Notes: generated by a model from the letters alone, not told the origin. Shown: positions 6,997 through 15,096, numbered from the stretch's first letter. The stretch: DNA of 27,354 nt from JAZDEU01 sp043808545 (GCA_043808545.1 JAZDEU010000048.1:1-27354), one strand, 5' to 3'. Translations and numbers: made by a program.

Positions 6997-8676
6997 TATT
7001 ACGGTTTCACAAGCTTCCGTCCCGGGCAGGAAGAAATAATAAACGACATACTTGCTGGAAAAAATGTAATCGGAGTAATGCCTACTGGAGGAGGAAAATC
7101 TTTATGTTTCCAGCTTCCAGCCTTGATGAAAGATGGAGTCGCTATTATTATTTCCCCGCTTATCGCTTTAATGAAAGATCAAGTTGACAGCCTAAAAAAT
7201 AAAAATATTCCCGCCTCGTTTATAAATAGCTCAATTTCACCAGCTCAAATACAAGAGACGCTTAATGAAGTAAAAAATGGAAAATGCAAAATTTTATACA
7301 TCGCTCCAGAAAGATTTTACAGCCGCGAATTCACAGAACAACTTAAAAAAATAAAAGTATCATTATTCGCTATTGACGAAGCGCATTGCATATCTGAATG
7401 GGGGCATGATTTTAGACCAAGTTATGTTCGCCTTCGTTATGCGATTGAAATGCTGGGCAGTCCGCCAGTACTCGCGCTCACCGCCACCGCCACTCCTGAG
7501 GTGCGCGAAGATATAAAAAAACAGCTTGAAATTCTAGACGCATCTTGTTATATAACAGGCTTTGATCGCCCAAACTTGCGCTACTTTGCTCTAAGATGCA
7601 ATGATCAAGAAAAACAAGAAAATATTTTAAACTATGCCCAAGAAAATGACGGGCCTGGAATTATTTATATGGGAACGCGCAAAAAAGTTGAAGATATGGT
7701 CAACTTTTTAGAAAGTTATGGAGTCGCGGCTTATGGCTATCACGCGGGAATGGAGGCTGCTGACAGAACAAAAATTCAAGAAAATTTTATGCTTGAAAAG
7801 AAAAAAATTATTGCCGCGACTAACGCTTTTGGATTAGGGATTGATAAAACAAATATCAGATTTGTAATTCACTTTGATCTTCCCGGAACTTTAGAAAGCT
7901 ATTATCAGGAATCGGGCCGCGCCGGCAGAGACGGATTATCATCAGACTGCATTTTATTATATTCTCCGCAAGACAGATTTTTGCGCGAGTTTTTTCTTTC
8001 AGGCGAAAATCCTTCGCAGAAAATAATTAAAGAAGTTTATTCCGTATTAAAAGCGCAAATAGATGATCCGATTTTATGCACTTACAAAGACATAACAAGC
8101 CAATTATCAGAAAGCGTGCCGGAAATGGCAATAAGTTCAATTTTAAAAACTTTTGAAAAACATAATATAATTGAGCGGCCGGAGCAACGAAGCATAAACG
8201 GATATTTGCAATTTCTAAAACCGGCAAGAGAGATAAAAGAAATGGTGAGCGCGCGGGCAAAAACGCAAATCGCGCTGATAGATTATTTAATTTACGCATT
8301 TTCCGGAGAGCTTGAGCAGGGAATAAATATAAATGTTGAAGAAATTTTAAATTCCGCAGGCGTAAAACGGGATACGATGGCAAGAATGATGAAAAAACTT
8401 CAGGATCTTAACGCTGTAAACTATGAGCCGCCTTTCAGAGGAAGCGAAATTAGTTTACTAAAGCGGGTTTCTGACGAAGATCTGGAAAAAATTATTGACT
8501 TTGCCGCGTTAGAATATAAAAAAGATAGAAGCTACTCAAAACTGGATATTATGGAAAATTATGTTTACCATTTCGGCTGCCGGCGAAAATATATACTAGA
8601 CTATTTCGGCGAATCGCACTCTGGCGATTGCGGAGGCTGCGATAATTGCTTCTCACGCGAAAACACACGAATGTGA
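6973..8676 (+). CDS. recQ: RecQ-type ATP-dependent DNA helicase
   Basis: RecQ is a 3'-5' DNA helicase acting in recombination and repair. The N-terminal SF2 core has the Q motif FRPGQEEII (Q19), Walker A TGGGKS (38-43), DEAH (135-138), the aromatic-rich loop region WGHDFRPSY, and motif VI QESGRAGRDG. A winged-helix-like segment follows (about 380-480). Near the C terminus CRRKYILDYFGE precedes CGGCDNC, the zinc-binding cysteines, which here come after the winged-helix-like region. No HRDC domain follows, which explains the 567-residue length. The order looks like the short RecQ forms of Bacteroidetes and CPR, by recall. The last codons run into a short repeat-like tail (ACACGAATGTGAACACGAAT). 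Confidence 0.95.
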   Translation: MLKSLLKQYYGFTSFRPGQEEIINDILAGKNVIGVMPTGGGKSLCFQLPALMKDGVAIIISPLIALMKDQVDSLKNKNIPASFINSSISPAQIQETLNEVKNGKCKILYIAPERFYSREFTEQLKKIKVSLFAIDEAHCISEWGHDFRPSYVRLRYAIEMLGSPPVLALTATATPEVREDIKKQLEILDASCYITGFDRPNLRYFALRCNDQEKQENILNYAQENDGPGIIYMGTRKKVEDMVNFLESYGVAAYGYHAGMEAADRTKIQENFMLEKKKIIAATNAFGLGIDKTNIRFVIHFDLPGTLESYYQESGRAGRDGLSSDCILLYSPQDRFLREFFLSGENPSQKIIKEVYSVLKAQIDDPILCTYKDITSQLSESVPEMAISSILKTFEKHNIIERPEQRSINGYLQFLKPAREIKEMVSARAKTQIALIDYLIYAFSGELEQGININVEEILNSAGVKRDTMARMMKKLQDLNAVNYEPPFRGSEISLLKRVSDEDLEKIIDFAALEYKKDRSYSKLDIMENYVYHFGCRRKYILDYFGESHSGDCGGCDNCFSRENTRM

Positions 8677-8722
8677 ACACGAATAGACGCTAAAAAAAAG
8701 CGCGCCGTTGCAAATTTTTATC

Positions 8723-9094
8723 TCAACACGCATAATTTACTAAATACTCCCGAGCACTAATCCGCCAAGTCGGCAAAAGAATTAAGATAAATATTCCGCC
8801 ATCATCCTTTTTCATAGCCGCAAAAAAATACTGGAATTCCAAATTAAAAAACTTATCAACAGATTTTTTTAAATTTTCTTTATCTAATTTCTCATACCTT
8901 TCCAGCTGGATATTTCCTGCTTGTTCAACTCCTTTAACCCAAATAGTATCAAAATGCGACAGTACTCCGCAACGCCATTCATTAAATGTCATAGTGCTAA
9001 TAGAAATTTTACCATTATTTTTAAATTCAGATGATACAATAACGAAAATTATCCCCTTTTCTGAATCCAACTTTTTCTTTGACATTTTTTTCAT
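8723..9094 (-). CDS. Unknown 123-residue protein, second gene of a coupled pair
   Basis: The start codon ATG (9092-9094) overlaps the end of the upstream gene by 4 bp, the usual sign of translational coupling. The product is mixed alpha/beta in look: a charged N terminus (KKMSKKKLDSEKG), then hydrophobic strands IIFVIVSSEF, and near the end a hydrophobic strand IFILILLPTWR. There is no signal peptide and no recognised motif. The partner upstream also contains a strand of the type ITIFLLPTMTAT, so the two may share a fold (both have an xxILLPT-like strand near the C terminus). Function unknown. Confidence 0.6.
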   Translation of the reverse strand: MKKMSKKKLDSEKGIIFVIVSSEFKNNGKISISTMTFNEWRCGVLSHFDTIWVKGVEQAGNIQLERYEKLDKENLKKSVDKFFNLEFQYFFAAMKKDDGGIFILILLPTWRISAREYLVNYAC

Positions 9095-9465
9095 TTAATA
9101 CCCCTCGCTAATCTGCGCTGAAAATTAGCATCTGTAGCCGTCATTGTCGGCAACAAAAAAATAGTTATTCTTTTACCTGTCTCCCTTTTTTTTGAAATAT
9201 GGTAAATCTCTCGCATCGGTCTTTTGCCAGCCACCCTCTTAATAGCGTCGCTCCAGCTTTCTTCGTCTGCGCAAATAACTTCCACTAATTCTCTTTCCTT
9301 ATCGCAGAATGTAATATGAATTTTATCTGCGGAAAGAAATTTTCGCACCTCTCTTTTTGATAAATTGCATATATCCAAATCAGCTGTTAAAGAAAATCCT
9401 TGCACAAAACTACTTAACGCAGGATATGCAAGTAAATATCGCTCATACTCCTTTTGAGTTATCAA
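9091..9465 (-). CDS. Unknown 124-residue protein with a poly-G tract at its start
   Basis: The frame opens with TTG at 9465 and the product begins MITQKEYERYLLAYPALSSF. No domain is recognised. It is mostly polar, with a strand ITIFLLPT near the C terminus. The only SD-like sequence is a run of nine G followed by AGG, just 2 nt before TTG, so this start is doubtful. An upstream ATG (9498-9500) is in a different frame (ATG TTC TTT AAA ACG AAA GAA then the Gs) and stops at TGA. One extra G would join that ATG to this gene. A promoter (TTGACA, TAGTAT) lies upstream at 9542-9570. It is followed by, and coupled to, the gene at 8723-9094. Confidence 0.6.
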   Translation of the reverse strand: MITQKEYERYLLAYPALSSFVQGFSLTADLDICNLSKREVRKFLSADKIHITFCDKERELVEVICADEESWSDAIKRVAGKRPMREIYHISKKRETGKRITIFLLPTMTATDANFQRRLARGIK

Positions 9466-9470
9466 AGCCT

Positions 9471-9479
9471 CCCCCCCCC
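9471..9479 (-). repeat. Nine-G homopolymer at a gene start
   Basis: Nine consecutive C on the plus strand (G on the coding strand) lie between an upstream ATG frame and the TTG-started gene at 9465. Tract length decides whether the two frames are fused: 9 G out of frame, 10 G in frame. Confidence 0.7.
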
Positions 9480-9541
9480 TTCTTTCGTTTTAAAGAACAT
9501 CGCCCACTTAAAATTTTTCCTCTCAAAAATGTACTGCTTTT

Positions 9542-9570
9542 ATACTAATTCCACTGATAAAAAATGTCAA
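9542..9570 (-). promoter_or_regulatory. Promoter for the 9465/9094 gene pair
   Basis: A consensus -35 TTGACA (9565-9570) with a 17-bp spacer and -10 TAGTAT (9542-9547) on the minus strand. The start would be near 9535. A GAGAGGAAAAA purine stretch follows in the leader. Confidence 0.65.
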
Positions 9571-9600
9571 GATAAATAAAAAAACAGCCGTATGGCTGTT
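9571..9600 (-). terminator. Intrinsic terminator of hicBA
   Basis: AACAGCC (9583-9589) pairs with GGCTGTT (9594-9600) over a 4-nt loop. On the minus strand the stem continues into a long T-rich tail (9571-9582). It overlaps the hicA stop codon and separates hicBA from the next promoter. Confidence 0.8.
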
Positions 9601-9811
9601 ATAAATTATCCCATTCTTTTTTATCAATCCCTGCTTGCCGTAAAATTTCATTTACCAACCCTGCGCTAATATCACTTTTATGATCATTAGGAATATGAAG
9701 TTTAAGCGATTCTTTAATCATAAAAAAATGCTTACCTCCGCTATGTGGTCCATCAAATCCTAATTTTTTCAAATTCAGAATTAACTTTTTTAAAGTAATA
9801 TTTTTAGGCAT
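9599..9811 (-). CDS. hicA: HicA-family mRNA interferase toxin
   Basis: HicA toxins are small double-stranded-RNA-binding-fold ribonucleases that cut mRNA; HicB neutralises them. This 70-residue product has the layout: basic N terminus (MPKNITLKKLILNLKKLGF), then SGGKHFFMIK carrying the catalytic His, then LHIPNDHKSDISAGLVNEILRQAGI. I chose ATG 9811 rather than an upstream start (9877) because the family begins here and the extra 22 residues are antisense-like filler within hicB. It overlaps the end of hicB by 8 bp, so the two are co-translated. The terminator at its stop codon closes the operon. Confidence 0.88.
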   Translation of the reverse strand: MPKNITLKKLILNLKKLGFDGPHSGGKHFFMIKESLKLHIPNDHKSDISAGLVNEILRQAGIDKKEWDNL

Positions 9812-10058
9812 GTTTAAAAGCAGATAATTTAACTCTGCGATTAATCTTATCTGAAAGTTCAGGGATGCTATCGCCATCCTTTAATTTTAAAATCAACCAC
9901 TCTTCTAAAACTTCCCGTAACGATTCACGGCAATCTTCTAATTTTTTCTCTGAAGCCCAAACTCCCGGCAAATCCCGAATTTCACCAAAATAAGACCCGT
10001 CTTCAAGCATTTTATATCGCGCTTGATTTAATTTTTTATATATATATTCTGTAAGCAT
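9804..10058 (-). CDS. hicB: HicB-family antitoxin
   Basis: This 84-residue product has the partial RNase H-like HicB fold: YFGEIRDLPGVWASEKKLEDC followed by the helix RESLREVLEEWLILKLKDGD. Its C terminus is short (KINRRVKLSAFKHA), and no ribbon-helix-helix or HTH domain is fused, so DNA binding by this form is uncertain. It is the first gene of hicBA; antitoxin-first order is common. The promoter at 10067-10095 puts the transcript start about 2 nt before the ATG, so translation should be nearly leaderless. Confidence 0.88.
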   Translation of the reverse strand: MLTEYIYKKLNQARYKMLEDGSYFGEIRDLPGVWASEKKLEDCRESLREVLEEWLILKLKDGDSIPELSDKINRRVKLSAFKHA

Positions 10059-10066
10059 ATATTTAT

Positions 10067-10095
10067 AATATATTCTATTTTTATTTCATAGTCAA
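10067..10095 (-). promoter_or_regulatory. hicBA promoter, predicted leaderless
   Basis: TTGACT (10090-10095), a 17-bp spacer and TATATT (10067-10072) on the minus strand. Start near 10060, next to ATG 10058. The -35 overlaps the stop codon of rluD. Confidence 0.6.
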
Positions 10096-11057
10096 GCACA
10101 TCCGTATATCTGTCTAAACTCCGCCGGCAACGGCGCTTCAAATTCTTTCCACTCCCCGTCTAAATCAGAAAATCCTAAATGCCAAGCATGCAAAAACAGA
10201 CGATCTCCAAACCGCAAAGTCGGCTTTAATTTTCTTGGCTTATATATTTTATCGCCAACAATCGGATGCCCATACGCGTTTAGATGAGCGCGAATTTGAT
10301 GTGTTCGCCCTGTCTTAATTTTCGCGGAAAGCAATGTCCATTTCGCCAAATCTTTTAAAACTGTAAACTCCGTAATCGCTTCCCTCCCGCCCTGCGCCAC
10401 AGAACGCGCCGCCATTTTTACGCCGTCTTTCTCGCTCCGAGCGATTGGAAAATTTATTATTCCATTCGGCTTACTCACAACTCCATAAACTAACGCGATA
10501 TATTCTTTCTTTGTCGTTCTTTCTTGAAATTGTTCTTTTAATTTTAAAAACATCTTTTGCGTTTTCGCAATTACCATAACACCAGAAACATCTTTATCTA
10601 AACGATGGACAATTCCAGGCCGTGCGGGATCATCGCCTGCTTTTTTTATTTTAGGATATTTCGCTATTAAAATATCAGTTAAAGTATTTTTCTCATTATG
10701 AACGCCGGGATGCGCAACTAAACCGCACGGCTTGTTTATCACTAAATAATCCTCCGTTTCGGCAATAATATCTAATTTAAAATTTTTCAATCCTTTTTTT
10801 TCGCCAATTCCTGAATTAACACCCCCCTCAAGTGAGGATGCCTTCTCCTTAATTTCTAATTTCCAATTTCTAATTTCTATTTCATCCCCTTCCTTTAAAA
10901 ACCGATGAACCGCCGAATTCTCCCCATTCACTTTCGCGCTTCCATCTTTTATTTTTTTCTGAATAAATGTCCGCGACAAATCAGGATAATATTCTTTTAA
11001 AAACAAATCTAGCCGTTTTTCTTCATCTTCTTTTGCTATTTTAAATTTATTATTCAT
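10092..11057 (-). CDS. rluD: RluA/RluD-family pseudouridine synthase
   Basis: The enzyme isomerises uridine to pseudouridine in rRNA. An N-terminal S4 RNA-binding domain (about residues 14-60, with RLDLFLKEYYPDLSRTFIQK) is followed by the catalytic domain: YLVINKPCGLVAHPG, then the family motif GIVHRLDKDVSGV with catalytic D154, then KTGRTHQIRAHL. The S4-plus-catalytic layout fits RluD (23S helix 69), but RluC-like specificity cannot be excluded. Between the domains, residues 62 to about 82 are repeat-derived (RNWKLEIKEK and SSLEGGV). ATG 11057 has no clear SD. It sits between two toxin-antitoxin pairs on the same strand. Confidence 0.9.
   Translation of the reverse strand: MNNKFKIAKEDEEKRLDLFLKEYYPDLSRTFIQKKIKDGSAKVNGENSAVHRFLKEGDEIEIRNWKLEIKEKASSLEGGVNSGIGEKKGLKNFKLDIIAETEDYLVINKPCGLVAHPGVHNEKNTLTDILIAKYPKIKKAGDDPARPGIVHRLDKDVSGVMVIAKTQKMFLKLKEQFQERTTKKEYIALVYGVVSKPNGIINFPIARSEKDGVKMAARSVAQGGREAITEFTVLKDLAKWTLLSAKIKTGRTHQIRAHLNAYGHPIVGDKIYKPRKLKPTLRFGDRLFLHAWHLGFSDLDGEWKEFEAPLPAEFRQIYGCA
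10819..10883 (-). repeat. Repeat pieces in frame inside rluD
   Basis: A tandem of AATTTCTAATTTCCAATTTC type (10850-10883) encodes RNWKLEI. An ACACCCCCCTCAAGTGAGG piece (10819-10838) encodes SSLEGGV. They fill the linker between the S4 and catalytic domains. The first is nearly identical to a tandem in valS at 12733-12763. Confidence 0.75.
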
Positions 11058-11066
11058 TGCATTGCG

Positions 11067-11327
11067 TCAAGGATTCTTTAAAATATCATGAGAACCGATT
11101 TTTCTTAAAATATAAATTTCACCTTCCGCTTGGAAGGTGAAACGATAAGAATATGTAATTCTGCCTTCATAAATATTGCGAGGATCTTGCATTTTCTTAA
11201 CTCGCAAAGACGGGTGGCGGGGATTTTCAATAAATACGCGCAACTGTTTTTTTGTTCTCTCTTTAATATCTTCGGGCAAAACCTGATAATTTTTTTTAAA
11301 AGATTTTGTCCATTGTAATTTTATCAT
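11067..11327 (-). CDS. RelE/YafQ-like ribosome-dependent mRNA interferase toxin
   Basis: The product has a RelE/ParE-superfamily pattern: WTKSFKKNYQVLPEDIKERTKKQL (N-terminal helices), NPRHPSLRVKKM, then IYEGRITYSYRFTFQ and YILRKIGSHDIL, the end typical of the mRNA interferase subgroup. I take ATG 11327 (86 residues, MIKLQWTKSF). A GTG four codons upstream (11339) is possible. The AbrB-like gene 72 bp upstream on the same strand is the likely antitoxin. RelE usually pairs with RHH or Phd-type antitoxins, but AbrB-type partners are known. Confidence 0.85.
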   Translation of the reverse strand: MIKLQWTKSFKKNYQVLPEDIKERTKKQLRVFIENPRHPSLRVKKMQDPRNIYEGRITYSYRFTFQAEGEIYILRKIGSHDILKNP

Positions 11328-11399
11328 AAAAAACTTCACTTTATATCACGAAATTTTTAGCTTGGTAAGCGAAGCAGACGGAAATTGCCAAAATTCATA

Positions 11400-11711
11400 T
11401 TAAGAATCTAGATCGTTTATTGCTTCTTCAACATCATTATAAACTTTTGAAATTTTATTTTGGGCGATATCTTTATCCGCTTGCGCTTCCCCGTCCTGCC
11501 ACTCCTTGCTATAAAACCACAAATCTTCTTTTGGAATTAATCTTGTCGGTTTTAACATTATGTCATTATCTTTCATTTTTACAGTTAAAAAATCCCCTGC
11601 CATTAAACCGAGTTTAGAAAAAATTTTATTAGGAATAACCACTTGGTGTTTCGTCCCAATTTTTACAGTTGAAAAAACTTTTTCTTTTGTTTTGTTATTT
11701 TGTTTGTCCAT
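11400..11711 (-). CDS. AbrB/SpoVT-type antitoxin
   Basis: The 103-residue protein carries an AbrB swapped-hairpin DNA-binding domain (about 14-58): STVKIGTKHQVVIPNKIF, then LGLMAGDFLTVKMKDNDIMLKP. The acidic C-terminal tail (KEWQDGEAQADKDIAQNK) would wrap the toxin encoded next. A TATAAT-like -10 (ATTATA on the plus strand, 11721-11726) lies 9 bp before ATG 11711, so the mRNA should be nearly leaderless. No convincing -35 is seen. AbrB antitoxins usually repress their own operon. Confidence 0.85.
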   Translation of the reverse strand: MDKQNNKTKEKVFSTVKIGTKHQVVIPNKIFSKLGLMAGDFLTVKMKDNDIMLKPTRLIPKEDLWFYSKEWQDGEAQADKDIAQNKISKVYNDVEEAINDLDS

Positions 11712-11748
11712 AAAAATAAAATTATAAATTAAGTAAACACTTACCTTC

Positions 11749-11844
11749 TATCCGTGTTCCGTATATATCAGTTTCACATCCGTGTTAATCAGTGCTGACA
11801 CAGATTAACACAGATTACCGACGGATTTTCACTGATCACGGATA
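11749..11844. repeat. Intergenic palindromic repeat with ATCCGTG arms
   Basis: TATCCGTG (11749-11756) is answered by CACGGATA (11837-11844). Inside, TGTTAATC (11783-11790) pairs with GATTAACA (11803-11810). It lies between the valS end and the AbrB promoter. No gene is present in 11712-11912. A short 8-bp tandem (TACTTTCA) follows at 11873-11893. Confidence 0.6.
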
Positions 11845-11912
11845 AGTATTGAAATTCCTCTGCATTTAATTATACTTTCATACTTTCATACTACTCTTTA
11901 ATACTTAAACTG

Positions 11913-14843
11913 TCAAATTTTAGAACTCTCCTCCAACTTCCCCAGCCTCTCCTTCTGCGCCGCCAATTTTTCTCTTTCTTTACTCACAACCGCATCCGGT
12001 GCGTTGTTTACAAATTCCTGATTATTTAATTTCCCCTCAATCTGCTTAATGTATTTTTCAACCTCATCAATCTCGCCTTTAATTCTCTCTTTCTCTTTTT
12101 CAAAATCAATCGCATCAATTAGATAAATATCAAAACCATCAACAGTAGTATAAATCGCGTTCTTAATTCTTTCACCCTTTTCTTTTATTTCTAATTCATC
12201 AATCCCAGTTTTTAATTTTTTAATCAATACTTCATTTTCTCTTATATTATCAATAATGGAAAAATGTCTTTCGGTATAATAAATAACCGCTTTAATTTTT
12301 TTTGAAGGTTCAATGTTATGTTCTGACCTTTCCTTACGAATAGCGTTTATAATTTTTTGGATGGGTTCAAAATTATAGGTTCTCGGCGCTGATCTTTTAA
12401 TTATATCATTATAAAATTTATCATCCAGCCATTTCTCAACCATTAACATTTTTTCATTTCCCATATTTTGCCAAATTTTCTCTGTCACAAACGGCATAAA
12501 CGGATGCCACAATTTCAATAAATCGCGCAAGATAAAATTTAAAATTTTATCTTTCTGCCCATTATTTTCAAATTTACTTATTTCTAAATACCAGTCCGCA
12601 AAATCATCCCATGTAAATTTTCGCAAAATTTCTCCCGCTCCAGAAAAATCATATCCTATTAACTTACAATTTACAGAATAAATTAAATTTAGCATCCCTT
12701 TAATAATCCATAAATCCGCCAAAGATAGTTTCTCAATTTCCAATTTCCAATTTCCAATTTCTTTTTTATTACCTTCTTGACCTTCTTTCTCTTCCGTACC
12801 TTTTTTAATCATACCCATAACATAACGAGATATATTCCACAACTTATTCGTAAAATTCCTAAACCCCTCAATCTTCTCCTCGCTAAGCCGCGCGTCATTT
12901 CCCGGAGCGCTCCCCATCAAAAGCGACAAACGAACCGCATCCGTTCCAAATTTATCTATCATATCAATAGGATCAATGCCGTTCCCTTTTGACTTGCTCA
13001 TCTTTTTCCCATGTTTGTCCAAAATCATTCCATGTAAATAAACATTAGAAAAAGGAATTTCGCCAACTGCAAAAAGCGACATCATGATCATTCGCGAAAC
13101 CCAAAGAGTAAGTATTTCATATCCAGTTTCCAAAACTTGCGTAGGATGAAACTTCGCCAAATCTCCCGTTTTTTTTCCATCTTTAAAATTCTTTGGCCAG
13201 CCAAGAGTGGAAAAAGTCCACATGCCGGAGGAAAACCAAGTGTCAAGAGTATCTGGGTCTTGAATTTCGTATTCATTGGACTTAGTATAACTATCTAACA
13301 CTCTATATTCTTCACAACCGCTTGTATCAATATTTATAGCTGATTTTATGATATTTTCTTTTGTAAGCCATCCCTGCTCTATCCAAAAAGCTACTACATT
13401 AAACCCTGCAAAAATAATCATATTCTCCCTGCTACGACCACAAAGCCCCAGTCCTTTTAATTCTCCTTGCAGTTTTATTTGTTCATCATTTAAATAAACA
13501 GAATTTTTTTTAAAAACTATTCTACCCAAATTATTTTCTTTATCTTTTAAATTGTAATACACCGGAATCCTGTGTCCAAACCAAATCTGCCTGCTAATGC
13601 ACCAGTCATGCAAATTTTCCATCCAATTCAAATATTTTTTTTCAAACCTGTCCGGAATAAATTTTATCTCCCCGCTTTTTGCTACTTCAACAGCCCTCTC
13701 TTTCAAAGACTTGTTTCCCAATTTTTCAACTTTTTTATCAACCGAAACAAACCACTGCTTTGATGGCAATGGCTCAATAACTGTTCCGCAACGATAGCAA
13801 ACAGATAAATTATTCTCTATTTCTTCCTCTTTTTCCAATAATCCAGTATTTCGCAATTTTTTAACTATCATCTCCCTCGCATCTGCCGCAGTTTTCCCTG
13901 AAAACTCTCCAAACCATTCTTTTATATTTCCTTCCTCATTTATCACTTTTACTATTTCCAGCCCGTTTTTTTGCGCCATCTCCCAGTCAATCATTGAATG
14001 CGCCGGCGTAACTCCAAGCGCGCCAGTCCCAAAATCCATCTCAACATGCCGATCGGCAATAATTTTTAAATTTAATTTTACACCGCAAAAATCAACTTCA
14101 TAAGTTTTTCCGATATATTTTTCATATCTTTTATCTTTTGGATTAACGGCAATCGCGGTGTCGCCCAGCTTTGTCTCCGGACGCGTTGTGGAAATAGAAA
14201 AAGGAAAATCTTTGCTGTATTTAAAAGTGAACAATTTCGCTTTTTGCGCTTTATACTCCACCTCGTCATCAGCCAAAGTGGAATGGCACCGCGGACACCA
14301 GTTCACAATTCTCTCCCCGCGGTAAATAACGCCAGCTTCATACATATCAATAAACATTTTTTTAACTGCCCTCTCGCGAGTCTCATCCAAAGTAAAAGCC
14401 TCGCGCGACCAATCAAGCGACGCGCCCATTTTTCTCGTCTGGTGCAAAATCGTTGACTGCGTCTTTTTCAAAAACTCCCAAACTCGCTCCAAAAATTTTT
14501 CTCGCCCCAAATCATTGCGGGTCAGTCCTTCCTCTTTCAAAAGCCTTTTCTCAACAACATTCTGCGTGGCGATAGCCGCGTGATCAGTCCCCGGAATCCA
14601 AAGCGCCCGATAACCATTCATGCGATGATAACGAATCAATAAATCTTCAATCGCAAGCATTGCGGCATGCCCAAGATGCAATTTGTCAGTAATATTCGGC
14701 GGCGGCAAAACAATCGTGTAAGTCTTAGCATCGTCCGGCAAATCCAAATTGTCTGGATTAAAATACCCCGACTCCTCCCATTTTTTATAAATCTTATCTT
14801 CCGCATCCTGCGGATTGTATGCGCTTGGCAGTTCTTTAGACAT
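11913..14843 (-). CDS. valS: Valyl-tRNA synthetase (ValRS)
   Basis: This class I enzyme charges tRNA-Val. The HIGH motif is HLGH (residues 56-59, after PPPNITDKL), GTDHAAIATQ follows, the editing domain has STTRPETKLGDTAIAVNP, DTWFSSGMWTFSTLGWP precedes the KMSKS motif at 614-618, and the C-terminal coiled coil (about 910-976) is typical of ValRS. Total length is 976. Between HRIPVYY (ending at 430) and DPDTLDTWFSS (from 529) there are about 98 residues, longer than in the common bacterial form, and no CxxC pair is visible there. A repeat-derived GNWKLEIEKL lies before the anticodon-binding domain. ATG 14843 lacks an SD. Confidence 0.97.
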   Translation of the reverse strand: MSKELPSAYNPQDAEDKIYKKWEESGYFNPDNLDLPDDAKTYTIVLPPPNITDKLHLGHAAMLAIEDLLIRYHRMNGYRALWIPGTDHAAIATQNVVEKRLLKEEGLTRNDLGREKFLERVWEFLKKTQSTILHQTRKMGASLDWSREAFTLDETRERAVKKMFIDMYEAGVIYRGERIVNWCPRCHSTLADDEVEYKAQKAKLFTFKYSKDFPFSISTTRPETKLGDTAIAVNPKDKRYEKYIGKTYEVDFCGVKLNLKIIADRHVEMDFGTGALGVTPAHSMIDWEMAQKNGLEIVKVINEEGNIKEWFGEFSGKTAADAREMIVKKLRNTGLLEKEEEIENNLSVCYRCGTVIEPLPSKQWFVSVDKKVEKLGNKSLKERAVEVAKSGEIKFIPDRFEKKYLNWMENLHDWCISRQIWFGHRIPVYYNLKDKENNLGRIVFKKNSVYLNDEQIKLQGELKGLGLCGRSRENMIIFAGFNVVAFWIEQGWLTKENIIKSAINIDTSGCEEYRVLDSYTKSNEYEIQDPDTLDTWFSSGMWTFSTLGWPKNFKDGKKTGDLAKFHPTQVLETGYEILTLWVSRMIMMSLFAVGEIPFSNVYLHGMILDKHGKKMSKSKGNGIDPIDMIDKFGTDAVRLSLLMGSAPGNDARLSEEKIEGFRNFTNKLWNISRYVMGMIKKGTEEKEGQEGNKKEIGNWKLEIEKLSLADLWIIKGMLNLIYSVNCKLIGYDFSGAGEILRKFTWDDFADWYLEISKFENNGQKDKILNFILRDLLKLWHPFMPFVTEKIWQNMGNEKMLMVEKWLDDKFYNDIIKRSAPRTYNFEPIQKIINAIRKERSEHNIEPSKKIKAVIYYTERHFSIIDNIRENEVLIKKLKTGIDELEIKEKGERIKNAIYTTVDGFDIYLIDAIDFEKEKERIKGEIDEVEKYIKQIEGKLNNQEFVNNAPDAVVSKEREKLAAQKERLGKLEESSKI
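12733..12763 (-). repeat. AATTTCC tandem in frame inside valS
   Basis: Three to four copies of a 7-bp unit (TCCAATT) encode IGNWKLEIEK. The six residues NWKLEI are identical to those encoded by the rluD repeat. Confidence 0.75.
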
Positions 14844-15050
14844 AAAATATAAAATAAAAATAAAATACCCGCTCAGGTAGTAAATATACAGTCAAATAAT
14901 TACCAAATAAATAACAACTATATTTTATATTTTTAACTCAATTTTTAACTTTTAACTTATTGTATCTTATCAAAAAAGATTAAAATAGTAAAGAGCAATA
15001 TAAGTAAATTAAGAATTAAAAAACTTTTTACACAAGCAATTAAATGTTTC
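14844..15050. other. AT-rich upstream region of valS with no gene
   Basis: This stretch is very AT-rich (TAAAATAAAAATAAAATA and similar). I see no reading frame with coding character and no convincing promoter at correct spacing, although valS must be transcribed from here. The rest of the 700-bp gap is the element at 15051-15403 and the promoter at 15438-15466. Confidence 0.5.
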
Positions 15051-15096
15051 TGGTTGCATATCCATGGCTGTTCGGTTCTAAATAAAATCTCTGTCT

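Noticed and set aside
9812..9877. Longer hicA start at 9877
   Set aside because: The extra 22 residues overlap hicB heavily and lie before the normal family start.
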